Shown in pieces: positions 61,100-64,000 of a stretch of DNA of 64,000 nt. Each line of letters opens with the position of its first letter. Position 1 is the stretch's first letter. Both the position numbers and the translations under genes were made by a program. Source of the stretch: Maratus speciosus (lineage: Eukaryota > Arthropoda > Arachnida > Araneae > Salticidae); NCBI GenBank assembly GCA_963932465.1, contig OZ010787.1, positions 11,095,284 to 11,159,283 of the forward strand. Reading direction: 5' to 3'. The notes under the pieces were generated by a model. That model ran no database searches. It was given only the letters and a program-made list of their open reading frames with translations, and was not told the origin of the DNA.

Positions 61100-63603
61100 T
61101 ATAACTGCAACAAATGAACAGAAGGATAGATCAAAAGAAGTAATCCAAAGCACATTAGGTATGTCAACATAAGTAAAATTATTTCAAAGACATCATAAAT
61201 TGTATCAAATAAAATTGTGTTTATTAAAAAGAAATAAAAATCTATTCATCAAATTATATAGATATAACACAAAATTAGAAAGAAAAAAAAAACTTAGAAA
61301 AGTATTTGAAAATTGTGCATAAATATATGCATAAATGTTGAGCTATATATATTTTCTTTTTTTTTTCGCTTATTTTAGGTAGGGTCCTTATAAGGTATGC
61401 CAGAATACTAAATAAAGCTATATTTTTTATCTGCTATTATTTATTCAATAAATGGAAAGATATTTTAAGTTTCTGCAATATCAAATATGAAAGCTAATTT
61501 TTTTTTTCAATCTATAAAATGTTTTTAACTACACAACTTTTAATTTTCCAGATTAAAGTTATATAAATTATATAACTTAAATTTTCTTAAATTAGTTTAC
61601 AGTTAATCTGAAATTGCAAAATATTAAAAGCATACAAGATTAATCATTAAAAGTTAAAGAAAATTTGGTTTTATTTTTTTGATAAAACATTTTAAGCAAA
61701 TTCACTCAATAACAACCAGTATAAAAGTTGGGAAGATTTCAGAGTTCTGGTTTAATAATGAATTAATCTGGTTAATAAATCTAAATTTTTTTAAAGAAAC
61801 ACAAACACATAGTATGCTTGTATTTTGTTTTGTTAAAGGTAACATGCCCACTACTAATTCTGTGACAAATCAATGTATAAAAATGATATTAGTACCAATT
61901 GATAGGAAATTATGTCTAATATGCATTATTATGCATGCATTAACCCTTTGGGGACGAGCGACACGTATATGTGCCGCATGAAGCGCTCAGAATCCTTGTT
62001 TTTCCTCACCAGTATAATTTTACTGTAAAATTTGCCTTATTTAATCAGTGTTTTTTCTCGATTAAATAAGACACAAATTTCTGTTTTTAAAAAACGGTGA
62101 GAAAAGATTAAAAATTTCGTAAAAGGCTCCCGTCCCGAAGGGGTTAAGGTTTAAAGTCAGTCTGCATACTAAAATTTGAACTAACTTTTAAATTTTCAAT
62201 GGCAACACTGAATTTTGGCTATATGTTTATCAATTTTGTCAGTTGGAAGTTTTTGGAATTAAAATTATTCAAAAATTTTAGTATTATTTTAAATTACATA
62301 TTTTATATATTTATATTTTACTAATTTTATATTTTTTTATTTGTATCTCATTAAATATAAAACACATTTTTTAAATAATTTTATTATATGAAATTAATAT
62401 TTAAAAAATTATTAATTATAACCAGAAATTTATTTCTAGATATTTTTTAGATTAGATTTAGATAGTAGATTAGATTTCTAGATATATAGGCTTATTAAAA
62501 TTTTCAGCTCATTCTATCAGGTAGTTTTTTAATTATGCTTAAAAAACCATGAACAATAATTTAAGGGACCATATATTCATTGAAAATATGATTTATCTCA
62601 TAAAAATTATTGAATTGAAACCTTACAGCAATGAAGTTTATTTTTGAGACCACCTCCAGAATTAGCTTGATTTTAAATAATGAATATCTCAAGGATTAAT
62701 TTTAGAAATATTATAGAGCCTAATATTAGAAATTTCATTAACATTTATATTGAGGGCAACTGAAAGATGTGGGGGGGGGATTGTGAAATTTGGGGTTATA
62801 CAGGAAAAATTTAAGTTTTATTCATTTTAATATAAAACCTTAATAGAGATTGGCGGCAAAGAAAATCAAATAAAAGTAGATGTTTTCCTATGATCCAGTC
62901 TCGTTTTCGTACTATTTTTTATGGCAGAATTAGTTGGGGAGATTTTTCTTTATCCACCATGACTGTACAGGAAAAAGATTTATCACAGCAGTTGAGTGGC
63001 TGACAGGAAGAATGGCCTATATCACAAAATTAAAATATTACAGAAATGAGGGGGGAAATATTAATGTAATTGGTTAGTGATGTCCTTAGAACCTAGTGCA
63101 AAATAGGGCCTTCTACTGATCTTAACTACCCCCCCCCCCCTTTTGTCTTCATGAGGAGCATTGACAAGCATTAAAAAACTATTTAGGGTAGATAAGGAAA
63201 GTAATATTTTTTTTAGTTTGTTGTTTTAATTTTTTATTTAAAGTAAACAAACTTGCATATTGTGAAATAGCCATTTTTAACACAGGATAAGCATCAATCA
63301 TTCCAAATAGGGCCTTTTCCAACAAAAAAAAAAGTAACTTTTCAAAATTTGTAACATAGGACCTTCTTTCAGACACTCATTCAATTAATTAATCTAAACT
63401 ATGCAATTGTGTTATAAACATTAACAGAGCAGTACTAAAGCAAGGATAAGATGAAAATCTAAAAATAATTAACATTTCACACTTTTAAATGCTGCACAAA
63501 AAAAAATTCCAGACAATACATAAGGTTTTTTTTTTTTAATGATTTTATAAAGACATGAAAAACTTACTTCTTCTGATACATGGGTCATTTTTGGAGCTTC
63601 CAT
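12350..63603 (-). CDS. NUDT5: ADP-sugar pyrophosphatase (NUDT5-type Nudix hydrolase), nine-exon gene
   Basis: Nudix hydrolases of this family cleave ADP-ribose and related ADP-sugars to AMP and a sugar phosphate as cytosolic/nuclear homodimers. Joining 63603-63568, 49550-49483, 32111-32059, 31924-31817, 21150-21052, 20309-20254, 20167-20116, 16927-16874 and 12459-12350 gives 211 residues; human NUDT5 has 219. Every intron is GT-AG and phases match at all eight junctions. The Nudix box in exon 5 is complete: G, E, RE, EE and G fall at the canonical spacings. Residues matching human substrate-pocket positions are visible: Trp in RTWEV (W46), Arg in ASRTAK (R51), YRP (R84), IELPAG (E93) and LDPG (D133). 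The position of human W28 is Tyr. The loop holding human catalytic Glu166 is one residue shorter and no Glu aligns there. Introns reach about 17 kb and are full of transposons. The family call is very secure; the exact N terminus and UTRs are not. Confidence 0.93.
12881..13854. mobile_element. TA-flanked foldback transposon with about 330-bp arms carrying an exon-like ORF
   Basis: The TIR CACTATATAGCCATTAATCA at 12881 is inverted at 13835-13854, with TA on both sides (12879-12880, 13855-13856), as for Tc1/mariner-type insertion. The arms (about 12881-13215 and 13520-13854) stay alignable throughout. Each arm, read inward from its end, contains an acceptor-like tttacag, an open frame with DKYEVKHILHNPEIPEKSDK, and a stop in the terminal repeat. 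A C17 tract (13684-13700) interrupts the right copy. The peptide is not recognised. Confidence 0.75.
14340..14440. repeat. 34-bp tandem repeat, three copies
   Basis: Three essentially identical units start at 14340, 14374 and 14408, each beginning TCAATATTATAAATAATTCT. It lies in intron 8. Confidence 0.9.
14916..16708. mobile_element. TA-flanked DNA transposon with about 300-350-bp terminal inverted repeats
   Basis: The ends read CAGTGTGTCCACGTATAACC (14916 inward and 16708 inward), with TA at 14914-14915 and 16709-16710. Homology between arms continues through blocks such as TTTATTTTCGCAAC, GCATACTTCCAATTAC, CGGTCCTATAA and TTGACCGAGT. The 1.79-kb interior has only short ORFs and no transposase. 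It fits a non-autonomous Tc1/mariner-type element with long TIRs. Confidence 0.8.
16874..16927 (-). CDS. NUDT5: NUDT5 exon 8
   Basis: 54 nt, phase 1 in and out. It encodes (G)HIEVIHIPINELLTRLN and one base of Asp. The acceptor is tttcag and the donor gtaagt. It matches human GEFVEVISLPKNDLLQRLD. The Glu-Phe pair of human (E166 is the proposed catalytic base) is replaced here by a single His. Confidence 0.9.
17177..18884 (+). pseudogene. Tigger/pogo-type DDE transposase remnant, 5' truncated and interrupted
   Basis: Coding motifs of pogo transposases are present. YRCDESGLNFKAL lies near 17225-17270. A block recognisable as NATGDNKLPLMFIGKSKNPRA follows at about 17330-17385. The stretch 18166-18423 holds LILDNTPSYP and FLPPNVTALLQPMDQ, including two catalytic Asp regions. 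It is split by an insertion (17457-18164). The right end carries a pogo-like terminus whose inverse reads AGTAGAACCCCACTATCC (about 18867-18884). The N-terminal DNA-binding part and left TIR are missing. Confidence 0.85.
17457..18164. mobile_element. 708-bp TG...CA insertion (possible solo LTR) in the Tigger transposase
   Basis: The insert begins TGTTCACATG and ends TTCCATACA, flanked by GATGAC at 17451-17456 and 18165-18170. Removing it and one flank copy puts the two transposase parts back in the same frame. TG...CA ends suggest an LTR, but no other LTR signal is decisive. Confidence 0.55.
19420..19965 (+). repeat. Candidate LINE-type 3' region
   Basis: The GC content and composition differ from the surrounding intron. 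It contains repeated 'atatctcg' phrases and ends with agacatacaaacat...ttattagtatagat, an ending style common for LINE 3' tails in arthropods. No coding homology; based on composition and ending only. Confidence 0.35.
20116..20167 (-). CDS. NUDT5: NUDT5 exon 7
   Basis: 52 nt, phase 0 in and phase 1 out. It encodes VNGDDTENHVPKQCPED plus the first base of Gly. The acceptor is ttgtag and the donor gtaaat. It matches human INGDDAENARPKPKPGD. The loop is one residue shorter than human just before the Glu166 position. Confidence 0.92.
20254..20309 (-). CDS. NUDT5: NUDT5 exon 6
   Basis: 56 nt, phase 1 in and phase 0 out. It encodes TALDPGMSSCLMKLVTLE after a split Leu codon. The acceptor is aaacag and the donor gtaact. 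It aligns with human CMDPGLSNCTIHIVTVT and keeps the Asp of DPG (D133). The intron to exon 7 is only 86 bp. Confidence 0.92.
21052..21150 (-). CDS. NUDT5: NUDT5 exon 5: complete Nudix box
   Basis: 99 nt, phase 1 in and out. With the split Gly it holds the whole signature: GLVDSSE, seven residues, then RELKEETGY, matching G-x5-E-x7-REUxEExGU. The two Glu that bind catalytic metals (human E112 and E116) are present. The acceptor is ctatag and the donor gtaaga. It continues with MTAAVKHTSP, aligned to human KGDIAECSP. Confidence 0.96.
21151..22632. other. Intron 4 sequence, no element recognised
   Basis: AT-rich with an A16-class run near 21571-21587. No exon or paired repeat is seen. Confidence 0.45.
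24541..27282. repeat. Higher-order tandem array: about 1.145-kb units built of 125-155-bp subunits
   Basis: Near-identical landmarks (gatttt-aaaa...ATGCATATTTTGAA) recur at 24831, 25977 and 27120, giving periods of 1146 and 1143 bp. Inside each full unit four degenerate subunits share a G/C-rich opening (agggggattagccccc), AACCAATGAACC-like and TTTGAAGCAAATCGGATA motifs. Partial units flank the two complete ones, including a shared agagacgaactt-like edge at about 24250 and 27200. Confidence 0.85.
27840..28610. repeat. Degenerate tandem repeats of about 150-340-bp spacing
   Basis: A motif of the form TCTCAAGAACTAATGCACGG-ATTTTCATCAAA recurs near 27910, 28053, 28398 and 28547, followed by cattcagttaga-like sequence. 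G14 lies at 28320-28333. It is part of the hAT-like composite. Confidence 0.6.
28692..28830. repeat. 63-bp-arm hairpin
   Basis: 28692-28754 and 28768-28830 are inverted copies with a 13-base loop. Shared blocks include CTAGGCTAAT/ATTAGCCTAAG, TTTTTTGCA and CCATCCCTACAC. Confidence 0.85.
28891..29029. repeat. 71-bp tandem duplication
   Basis: Two adjacent copies start at 28891 and 28962, each with AAAATGCACAT, GAACCTATGCTTTTTGAATC and CTCATGAT. They differ by a few substitutions and a small gap. Confidence 0.9.
29246..30085. other. Intron 4 sequence, no element recognised
   Basis: AT-rich; short ORFs are without coding character. Confidence 0.4.
30086..31190. repeat. Copy 1 of a dispersed or duplicated intronic segment
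   Basis: It aligns in the same orientation with 36586-36721 plus 43880-44590, from AGGAATTCTGCTTTTTCAG through to a GAAAGAAATAGCATA block. At 30505-30520 the uninterrupted sequence TAAAATGACATCATTTG represents the site occupied by the BEL element in the other copy. This copy has about 320 bp (30120-30440) absent from the other, including an (ATT)n run. Confidence 0.75.
31191..31816. other. Intron 4 sequence next to exon 4
   Basis: AT-rich; no further element is recognised. Confidence 0.4.
31817..31924 (-). CDS. NUDT5: NUDT5 exon 4 (beta-sheet core before the Nudix box)
   Basis: 108 nt, phase 1 in and out. It encodes VGALAVFRRLLKYDC, LILVKQYRPALKKY and TIELPAG (last Gly split). The acceptor has a long T tract followed by ccag; the donor is gtttgt. 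It corresponds to human GVAVIPVL...ECIVLVKQFRPP...CIEFPAG. Arg84 and Glu93 equivalents are kept. Confidence 0.93.
32059..32111 (-). CDS. NUDT5: NUDT5 exon 3
   Basis: 53 nt, phase 2 in and phase 1 out. It completes Arg, then reads TWEVASRTAKPDPGNPD and one base of the next codon. The acceptor is gtgtag and the donor gtaagt. It matches human RTWESVKRTTRKEQTAD, retaining Trp46 and Arg51. Only 134 bp of intron separate it from exon 4, in strong contrast to its giant upstream intron. Confidence 0.9.
32112..32412. other. Intron 2 sequence with a (TA)n tract
   Basis: A (TA)n microsatellite at about 32393-32412 abuts, and seems to have replaced, the outer tip of the mariner left TIR. Confidence 0.5.
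33291..33339. repeat. 20-bp short tandem repeat in the solo LTR
   Basis: About two and a half units of TTTTATTAAATATAAAGT(TC). Confidence 0.75.
34274..34589. mobile_element. Foldback insertion in the solo LTR
   Basis: Inverted arms at about 34275-34408 and 34421-34555 share AGCAGTAAACCAACGTTTAA, AATCTACAGCGAGATTCTTC and GAAAAAGCAAG, with a roughly 12-base loop. GTTAATTCCAGTA flanks the segment at 34261-34273 and 34590-34602 (13 bp). Confidence 0.75.
35970..36585. other. Intron 2 sequence, no element recognised
   Basis: Short AT-rich stretch between the mariner and the duplicated segment; nothing further supported. Confidence 0.4.
36722..37402 (+). repeat. BEL 5' LTR
   Basis: 681 bp, TG...CA. 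A polyadenylation signal AATAAA lies at 37322-37327. A T/A-rich TATA-like TTTTATATAATATG is at about 37046. Between 37086 and 37251 are five short CTCTG...CAGAG hairpins. Confidence 0.95.
37411..37427 (+). other. BEL primer-binding site
   Basis: TGGTGCCGAGTAACCCG begins 8 nt after the LTR end, starting with the TGG expected to pair with a tRNA CCA tail. The tRNA is not identified. Confidence 0.65.
37677..42905 (+). CDS. BEL/Pao gag-pol polyprotein (1742 aa)
   Basis: The polyprotein packages and copies the element's RNA and integrates the cDNA. Domains in order: a Lys/Glu-rich N terminus likely to be coiled coil (1-125); a gag-like DUF1759 region starting KLPKLNVPKFSGEIEEW (about 130-290); and three CCHC knuckles spaced C-x2-C-x4-H-x4-C (about 352-416). 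A DUF1758/A17 protease follows with LLDSASEKSF (Asp471). The RT has FLADIEKAFLQI and YVDD (887-890), and the RNase H-like part has FSDASLKGYG (Asp1070). Then come an integrase HHCC zinc finger (about 1375-1415), an integrase core with Asp1447, Asp1513 and Glu1564, and a C-terminal DUF5641-like domain (about 1640-1735). There are no internal stops and all key residues are present, so it may be active. The length is normal for a BEL polyprotein without env. Confidence 0.97.
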   Translation: MENLEKLKAKCSVERTSFTKLITKLETLLNDDIDNTKTDELLELQEIFLLKETAFQSLNRDIEAQISDLKEYEKDIANSEKYTDQLISAKFKIKNRLRKCKKDNVSMIATSRVNSLNGSASGTETSSAMKLPKLNVPKFSGEIEEWVEFFNCFETSIHQNKSLSKIEKFAYLKSLLCNRAYNVVEGFPLTEQNYDTCIDLLKDRFGKVDVIINKHMTNLLNMEPVKNCSNLNALRRLHDMCEVNIRSLRNLGVTSSSYGQLLNPILLKLLPHELVIEYHRKRDTSKESDVTDLIAFLKCEIECREKALSMTSSKNDASSSFVHKNKTEFREKKTSNKYQHANTLNATIKVFCVFCKGNDHLSSECKNLADDKKRLMLRKEGRCYKCFLKSHLSSQCRIKLKPCLNCKSTEHNKLFCFKKSLKPEINGNQNQTVVSNSHCNFRNSKHAVLLQTCCVTAQGNSKSKVVRLLLDSASEKSFITKALARELNLPVLRKEHLTVFAFGMDQGREEEYDVFKIKLRSKMNYHRFIDVEVLATDLISATTLKVPNSDPLVIKYIESKRWRLADPTPEESEVQILLGVDYFWNVQRGVVEEINDHLYVANTLFGYTIVGKINSKGNETVNAHLVSVNEIENFDLQKFWKLESLGICDSKNELFSQKDLDALDLFNDNLNFVNGRYETKLLWKVNKNELESNFDVAKRRLWGLKSKLCKNEWLLKEYEKILNEQCGLGIIEECEFNKDEINTYYMPHRPVIREDKSTTKVRIVFDASSKDKGAKSLNECLFPGPNLNPNILDIILKFRLYKIAFLADIEKAFLQIQIQQEDRNFLRFLWFDNITSNNPILKVFRMTRVTFGVTTSPFFLSATIKHHIEGYKDLFGKIVNMLDTSLYVDDLFHGADSVNEAFVLSNGAEKILSEANMKLRKFKTNSSDLKFLWKEHGINFEEDTLEQNLSKVLGIIWITESDTLKIDIQPLLVEFDHKIITKRIVLQTVAKIYDPIGLISPFVIRIKFLMQELWEHGIDWDSTLPDSLSGKFRKWHNEIKDLVNFEILRKYFVTIPKLNPETAQLFIFSDASLKGYGSVAYLRDSSSCETSFVIAKSRVAPLKKITLPRIELLGALTAARLANYLKEIFKIVNENIFCLSDSQITLHWIKGSANNWKPFVANRVREIQELVAPVQWKFCKGKENPADVLSRGCSASELINNEVWLHGPSWLKEESLPVFPPETQPNLPDEEVLQEQRKTLVCSISQNIPEFELLFKFSSWSKLKRITAWCLRFIKNSTCPSERVYGFLTVPELERATNAIVKLIQNHEFGDELKILKSRKILNSKSKLLPLHPFLDENDILRVGGRLKNANLSEYQKHQIILPKRHHVTDLIIKYFHEKHLHSGTQLTISAIRQKFWIINAKEAVKREIRKCMKCFRNSSHLSSQLMGNLPSARVTQARVFSRVGVDLAGPFLIKPRKGRGVKPFKHYVCLYVCFVTKAIHLELVTDLTTETFLASLKRFVARRGKPLEIFSDRGTNFVGADREIKRMMSLIASDEKLHKYLTDEMIVWKFNPPSAPHFGGLWEAGIKQMKNHLKRTIGDQILTYEEFLTLIAQIESCLNSRPLVAESSDPNDFTALTPGHFIIGAPLTSLPEPDISSTYVTPLERWKLLQKIFQSFWKRWSSDYLSQLQQRTKWFRSNPNLKINDLVLIKEENQPPLRWKLGRIIELFPGDDNTVRVVKLKTSTGELKRPITKLSPLPMDI
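43187..43198 (+). other. BEL polypurine tract
   Basis: The purine-rich GGAGGCGGAGGA directly abuts the 3' LTR and fits the plus-strand primer site. Confidence 0.75.
43199..43879 (+). repeat. BEL 3' LTR
   Basis: Same length as the 5' LTR; differences noticed are GGCGTAAA for GGCATAAA and TAAGCC for TAACCC. The paired minus-strand 64-codon ORF in both LTRs is a by-product of this identity. Confidence 0.95.
44591..45492. other. Intron 2 sequence, no element recognised
   Basis: AT-rich; no exon or paired repeat is supported. Confidence 0.4.
45493..46122. mobile_element. hAT-type MITE (630 bp)
   Basis: CTGTGGTTCCCAA at 45493 and TTGAGAACCACAG ending at 46122 are inverted termini of the common hAT form. 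No clean 8-bp target duplication remains and there is no coding capacity. Confidence 0.65.
46123..47580. other. Intron 2 sequence
   Basis: AT-rich. A fragment GCGGGCCGGAGGTTGAGTGTGGC at 47339-47361 resembles a lone hAT-type end. T tracts at about 46778 and 47397-47415. Confidence 0.35.
47581..47991. mobile_element. 411-bp TIR element
   Basis: CATGGACATAACTA at 47581 is inverted as TAGTTATGTCCATG ending at 47991 (14 bp perfect). Matching G-rich/C-rich blocks sit just inside. No coding capacity; hAT-like by form, but the target duplication is unclear. Confidence 0.65.
48446..49258. mobile_element. Tigger/pogo-like non-autonomous element (813 bp)
   Basis: The ends are CAGTAGACTCTCTTCAT (48446) and the inverse CAGTAACCTCCCTCCAT (from 49258). 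TA occurs on both sides. A TTAA-flanked MITE (49043-49199) is nested inside. No transposase. Confidence 0.5.
49043..49199. mobile_element. piggyBac-type MITE (157 bp)
   Basis: Flanked by TTAA at 49039-49042 and 49200-49203. The TIRs CACGTTGAATGCCA and TGGCACTCAACATG are inverted copies. The interior repeats GTGTCAG...GACTGA motifs. Confidence 0.8.
49483..49550 (-). CDS. NUDT5: NUDT5 exon 2
   Basis: 68 nt, phase 0 in and phase 2 out. It encodes IMAKGQYVSLEK followed by YKFKDQDGIE and the first two bases of an Arg codon. The acceptor is tgtttag and the donor gtatgg. It aligns with the human segment ISEGKWVKLEK...DPTGKTR, with Tyr in place of the adenine-stacking W28. It is separated from exon 1 by about 14 kb and from exon 3 by about 17 kb. 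It was too short to stand out as an ORF and was found by homology. Confidence 0.88.
49551..52077. other. Intron 1 sequence with a diverged repeat copy
   Basis: 49880-50110 is a diverged paralogue of the sequence flanking the 6650-8896 element and provides its empty site. The rest is AT-rich without recognised exons. Confidence 0.45.
52078..52496. mobile_element. TTAA-flanked foldback MITE (419 bp)
   Basis: TTAA lies at 52074-52077 and 52497-52500. Arms of about 190 bp share ACTGAAA, AATGACTCATTACCTAATA, CATCAGAAAGTAGAC and GATGTGCATTTTTAAAAATT. PiggyBac-type by target site. Confidence 0.7.
52501..53226. other. Intron 1 sequence
   Basis: AT-rich with a C16 tract at 53043-53058; otherwise nothing recognised. 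Confidence 0.4.
53227..54511. mobile_element. hAT-like element with a nested hAT MITE
   Basis: CAGAGTGTCTAGTCCA (53227) and the inverse end CATGGTGTCTAGCCACC (from 54511) with TTTTTCTGACTTTTCC / CCTGACTTTTTCAGG inner matches suggest one element. Its left end is interrupted by the insertion at 53251-53662. The 8-bp flanks match poorly and no transposase is seen. Confidence 0.5.
53251..53662. mobile_element. hAT-type MITE (412 bp)
   Basis: CAGGCCCTTATTATCAC (53251) and the inverse CAGGCCTTGATTATAAC (from 53662) are TIRs. Flanking octamers GCCCAGCT (53243-53250) and GCCCAGGT (53663-53670) differ at one base, fitting an 8-bp hAT duplication. Confidence 0.75.
54512..55675. other. Intron 1 sequence
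   Basis: 55085-55270 has the CATCCATCTGTCTGTTC and AAAACTACCCAAGCGAATGG style of a dispersed repeat tail; unclassified. The rest is AT-rich. Confidence 0.35.
55676..55749. mobile_element. Very small piggyBac-type MITE (74 bp)
   Basis: TTAA at 55672-55675 and 55750-55753 flanks inverted termini CCACTTCA and TGAAGTGG, with further partial pairing (CCGG / CCGC). Confidence 0.7.
55750..56817. other. Intron 1 sequence, no element recognised
   Basis: AT-rich; no supported features. Confidence 0.4.
56818..57299. mobile_element. pogo/Tigger-type MITE (482 bp)
   Basis: The TIR CAGTATAGAACCATTTATCC (56818) is inverted at 57280-57299 (with one change), with TA on both sides. Subterminal GATAACTGGTTTT and GGTTAACTGGTT motifs occur at both ends. 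No transposase. Confidence 0.85.
57300..59337. other. Intron 1 sequence with one lone Tc1 end
   Basis: CACTGATCAGCCAGAACATT at about 58233-58252, followed by ATGACCACC, is a typical Tc1-type terminus with no partner nearby. C17 lies at 57633-57649 and an A tract at about 58614-58637. Confidence 0.45.
59338..60614. mobile_element. Inverted-repeat element enclosing a large palindrome
   Basis: ATTGAACTTCTATTT at about 59340 is matched by AAATAGAAGTTCAAT at about 60600. Inner matches such as GAAAATTC / GAATTTTC are weaker. The palindrome at 59686-60262 lies inside. A pogo-like termini reading is possible but not proven. Confidence 0.45.
59686..60262. repeat. Zero-spacer palindrome, about 285-bp arms
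   Basis: The symmetry centre is between 59969 and 59970 (tACATGTa). The innermost 76 bp (59932-60007) is palindromic with a single mismatched pair. Outward, the arms stay alignable with small gaps through CTCCTCAGGAAATTAATATT and AATTCCCCTC to CTTAAGGCTGC. Confidence 0.85.
60615..61943. other. Intron 1 sequence with T36
   Basis: A 36-base T tract runs 61063-61098. An A-rich run lies at about 60858-60882. No exon or paired repeat is recognised. Confidence 0.45.
61944..62143. mobile_element. piggyBac-type MITE (200 bp)
   Basis: TTAA at 61940-61943 and 62144-62147 flanks the TIRs CCCTTTGGGGACG and CGTCCCGAAGGGG. Internal inverted patches (CCTTATTTAATC / GATTAAATAAG) suggest it can fold. Confidence 0.82.
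62144..63567. other. Intron 1 sequence, no element recognised
   Basis: AT-rich; a C12 tract at 63129-63140. Confidence 0.4.
63568..63603 (-). CDS. NUDT5: NUDT5 exon 1 (coding part): start codon and first 12 residues
   Basis: The minus strand reads MEAPKMTHVSEE and then a consensus donor (gtaagt) in phase 0. The chosen ATG (63601-63603) has A at -3 and G at +4. The SEE motif followed by Ile in exon 2 matches the N-terminal ISEELI region of human NUDT5. Upstream in frame, the sequence stays open to another ATG at 63664-63666. An acceptor-like tttttcgcag ends at 63649, so 63604-63648 could be 5' UTR of an exon whose first part lies outside the window, or an N-terminal extension. Confidence 0.8.
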
Positions 63604-64000
63604 TTTTAAATACCCAGAAGTTGGTGATGATGACAAACTTAATGATTTCTGCGAAAAAACCTTCATAAATAAAAAATAATAATGTCATGAAATATTAATT
63701 TTTCTAAATAAATAATGTTAATATTTAAATTGCTTAATATTATATATTTACCATATTGAAGAGCTAGATCTAAAACACTGAAAAATTCAAGAGAGACCAA
63801 ATCAGCTTTTACTCTTTCTCACAAAGAAAATATTGTGTTTTTGAGTATGGGGTACAGCTATATGCATTAAAAATGATAAGGAAGCTATAAAAAGATTTAT
63901 CTACCTTGAACTTGTTATCAGCATCAACAGACGGGGAAAGAGATAGATCAAAGTATACAGAAAGAGCAAAGTTGACTGACTACAAATTTAGCATGAAAGG
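63604..64000 (-). other. Region upstream of the NUDT5 start codon
   Basis: 63604-63648 is either 5' UTR or coding extension (see exon 1). Beyond it I see no convincing TATA box or initiator on the minus strand. The first exon and promoter may be outside the window. Confidence 0.4.

Overview
This is AT-rich animal nuclear DNA. It is roughly 70% A+T by eye, with long poly-A/T and poly-C/G tracts, and intron-rich with dense, nested transposable elements. A complete BEL/Pao retrotransposon, a rosa-like mariner, Tigger/pogo, hAT-type and TTAA-flanked (piggyBac-type) elements, plus kilobase-scale introns, point to a metazoan. An arthropod is most likely and an arachnid is plausible, but the species cannot be fixed from the sequence alone.

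One host gene can be supported. A NUDT5-type ADP-sugar pyrophosphatase lies on the minus strand from 63603 down to 12350. I reconstruct nine coding exons (63568-63603, 49483-49550, 32059-32111, 31817-31924, 21052-21150, 20254-20309, 20116-20167, 16874-16927, 12350-12459). All have GT/AG junctions and compatible phases, and together give 636 nt = 211 codons plus stop. A complete Nudix box is in exon 5. About 99% of the 51-kb locus is intron.

Layout: 1-0.6 kb, ends of dispersed repeats, one tRNA-like. 2.5-6.1 kb, a decayed non-LTR retrotransposon with foldback insertions. 6.65-8.9 kb, an unclassified TIR element with GATTA-rich ends. 9-12.3 kb, downstream region of the gene. 12.9-13.9 and 14.9-16.7 kb, two TA-flanked elements with very long inverted repeats. 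17.2-18.9 kb, a broken Tigger transposase. 22.6-29.2 kb, a 6.6-kb hAT-like composite containing a higher-order tandem array. 32.4-36.0 kb, a mariner relic split by a solo LTR that itself carries a foldback. 36.7-43.9 kb, an intact, apparently young BEL/Pao element. 45-62 kb, a series of small MITEs, nested hAT-like elements and a large zero-spacer palindrome at 59.7-60.3 kb.

Everything between the first and last exon would be transcribed within the NUDT5 pre-mRNA. The many foldbacks there could therefore form intronic double-stranded RNA. The window is best read as a large-intron housekeeping gene serving as a landing site for several generations of nested transposons, whose order can be read from target-site duplications and paralogous empty sites.
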